A DNA stretch of 64,000 bases from Hanleya hanleyi (Eukaryota > Mollusca > Polyplacophora > Lepidopleurida > Hanleyidae): positions 1-64,000 of the forward strand of contig JAVTVY010018868.1 of the NCBI GenBank assembly GCA_036873755.1, in the 5' to 3' direction. Each line of letters begins with the position of its first letter. The stretch's first letter is position 1. Of this stretch, positions 62,090 through 64,000 are shown piece after piece. The position numbers were made by a program, and so were the translations under genes. The notes below the pieces were generated by a model. That model was not told where the DNA came from and did not search any database. It was given only the letters and a program-made list of their open reading frames with translations.

Positions 62090-63045
62090 CAGCCCATGGC
62101 CTATATAGCCACGCTGTTTATGCGAGTATTGATCCATTCAAAGCCCGTTCCTTCTCATTCACCAAACGCTATATAGACGATCTTCTCGCTGTGGATAATC
62201 GCTATATAAATGACGCAGTGAAGGATATATATCCACCTTCACTGGATTTGAAGGAAACTACAGACAGCCCTACAGGCACATCATATTTAGATCTATATCT
62301 CTATAAAAATGAAGCGGGCATTCTCTCTCATCGACTTTATGACAAAAGAGATGATTACAATTTCGACATCGTAAACTATCCCTTTCTGGACAGTAATATT
62401 CCAGTGGGACCTGCATATGGCGTATACATATCTCGCTTAGTAGCATTTGCTATATCCTGTGTTAAATGTGACGAGTTTAATCAACGTCACAAAACATTGT
62501 TACAGAAACTTATAAAACAGGGCTATTCCACCAAACGCCTCCACTCAAAGTCTTTCAAATTTGGCGATACATATCGCATGCTGATAAAAAAATACGAACG
62601 TAGCTTGCAAGATCTATGGCGCTACGTTTCGTAACTTGTGTCTAATTCCGCTTAACCCGGGGCTATAGGGGCCGTATGAACCCATGTACTTCAAGATCCT
62701 CATGGTACTCATATGAACTGTCGCAATCAAAGCGTGGCTGAGATACATCGTTCTTTAGATAACGACTTTACAACGCATTATGGATTAAGAATACTGATCA
62801 GAGATACGGATTTGATATTTTTGGAACATCATGATGTCTTGCCGGCATCATTGAAAACTGTTGACCGCTTCTCTCTTGCAGGAAACAAGCCTATGTTTAT
62901 GTATACTATGATTGTCTTTTTGAATTTGGTGCTAATACTGTTATATGGAATATGGAATAGGTCTTTGGATTATGGACGCGGATATTCTCTAATGGACGAC
63001 GGCTGAATTAGGAATGACGGACTAGACGCTTGTAATTATATATGT
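62090..63045 (+). mobile_element. Penelope-like RT family, 5'-truncated + strand copy
   Basis: The ORF to 62634 holds a long intact C-terminal RT part: KARSFSFTKRYIDDLLAVDN (catalytic Asp-Asp), PPSLDLKETTDSPTGTSYLDLYLYKN, VGPAYGVYISRLVAFA and LQDLWRYVS. The complete 3' UTR follows and ends GACGGACTAGACGCTTGTAAT at about 63043. The first 50 residues of the ORF (61984-62120) are unrelated flanking sequence. The best-preserved 3' end of the family in this window. Confidence 0.78.
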
Positions 63046-64000
63046 TGTACACTTGAAGGATAGATGAAACTACGTACAAACAGTTGCCGTTAACAAGTTA
63101 TGATAATTCGGTTTCAGAGGAGATAGCTGCAATCTGGCCATTCTCGAATGATGTACATCAGTGTCTTCTTCACAAGTTTCAAACCAATTTAGCTATACCA
63201 GACACTACAGTAACGTAAGACGGAGATTTACCCTTTTGACCCTCTTTTACCCTTTGCTACCATCTTCCTCAGAAACATCCTGCACAGACATCGTTCATTG
63301 ACGACAGATTTTGCATACATGTACGTTACACTTAGATGCTCTTCATTAATTTTTCTCTATGTTCGATCAATCTGCCCAATTACATCACTATTCTGACCAT
63401 TTTTCAACTTTCTGACCGAAAAAAAAATAATAATTCCCGACCCCAATGGGCTTTTGATACCCCTTTTCATGATTACCGTAATTGTTAACTGTGTCCATGA
63501 CGTTTGACTTCATTTCCCGTAGACAAGGTAGCATTCAAGTCAAACTTAGAGGAAATTGACTGAAGAGTCCTAAACTACTTTAGTTTAGATATACAGTACC
63601 GATATGTTTACTATAAGCGATAGTCTGATATGTTCGATAGCATACAGAGTTTGTCAGAGCAAGATATCTCAACGCCTTGCTCTCTACTGACTGATGAGAT
63701 TAGTCTACAGTATGGTTTTGATACTAACGTTCAAAACATTTTGTCATTACTTCGTTTGGATCTAACTCATTATACTTTATTCTTTTCACATCTATTGCGA
63801 TTTGTGTTATGTTCGACTCACGTTGCATAATTGGTTGTATTTCCATGAACAGTATTTTATGTCAGTTGATAATAGCTGGGCTGTGTTTTTAAAAGCGTAT
63901 CGCGCGATTATCCAAAATGAGTATAGTTAGATAGACGCTATACATTTCAACATTATAGGAACGAAATCGTCTTCAAAAGCACCACTGGAAGGTGAGAAGG
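63046..64000. other. No gene recognised
   Basis: The ORF 63630-63830 has no known motif. Nothing supportable. Confidence 0.4.

Overview
The window is about 64 kb of eukaryotic, AT-rich, repeat-dense genomic DNA. Its dispersed repeats include a GGACGGACGGATGGACAATC-type tail and a GAGTGAGTGAGTGAATAGGGTTTAACGTCGC-type module, which are familiar from mollusc (especially gastropod) genomes. I therefore infer a marine invertebrate, probably a mollusc. I found no convincing complete host protein-coding gene.

The centrepiece is one full-length Polinton/Maverick (adintovirus-like) element at 8966-29626 (20,661 bp). It has terminal inverted repeats (TIRs, 8966-9660 and 29080-29626), 5'-AGTAGTATAC ends and a perfect 6-bp target-site duplication GCTGTC (8960-8965 and 29627-29632). 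The left part holds accessory, probably early genes: a CARD domain joined to a tandem PC4-like ssDNA-binding module (interrupted by one stop), two divergent RING-finger genes, and a third gene related to one of them. The middle holds two more tandem PC4-like genes and the retrovirus-like integrase with a chromodomain. A + strand structural block follows: membrane/mucin-like protein, FtsK/A32-type packaging ATPase, small hydrophobic virion-type protein, frameshifted basic protein, minor capsid (penton; one amber stop), pX-like basic protein, double-jelly-roll major capsid protein and adenain-like protease. A tRNA-Leu(UAA) gene follows, and then a protein-primed DNA polymerase B on the - strand with three frameshifts. 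The copy is structurally intact and probably young, but unlikely to be autonomous.

The regulatory layout is unusual. Each TIR carries a DR1-like site, a perfect CRE, nine tandem YY1-like CCAAAATGGCGGC sites and a TATA box pointing inward, so the TIRs look like promoters for the two terminal genes. A four-copy version of the same array sits in front of a RING gene. The accessory RING-type genes end not in polyadenylation signals but in sequences matching the replication-dependent histone mRNA 3' stem-loop with a downstream purine-rich element. The late genes use TATA/initiator promoters and TAATG or ATGA start-stop overlaps.

The flanks are a graveyard of other elements. There is a family of Penelope-like reverse transcriptase copies (5.8-7.9, 34.1-34.5, 36.0-36.6, 41.7-43.6, 51.4-51.8, 53.3-55.4, 57.3-57.6 and 62.1-63.0 kb). 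One of these is split by a 5.06-kb TAA-flanked DNA transposon (36630-41684). A different Penelope element with RT plus GIY-YIG domains lies in tandem (46.5-51.1 kb). There are also a LINE RT fragment (44.8-45.7 kb), a tyrosine recombinase fragment (4.8-5.3 kb) and a 1.3-kb tandem duplication (58.0-60.65 kb).
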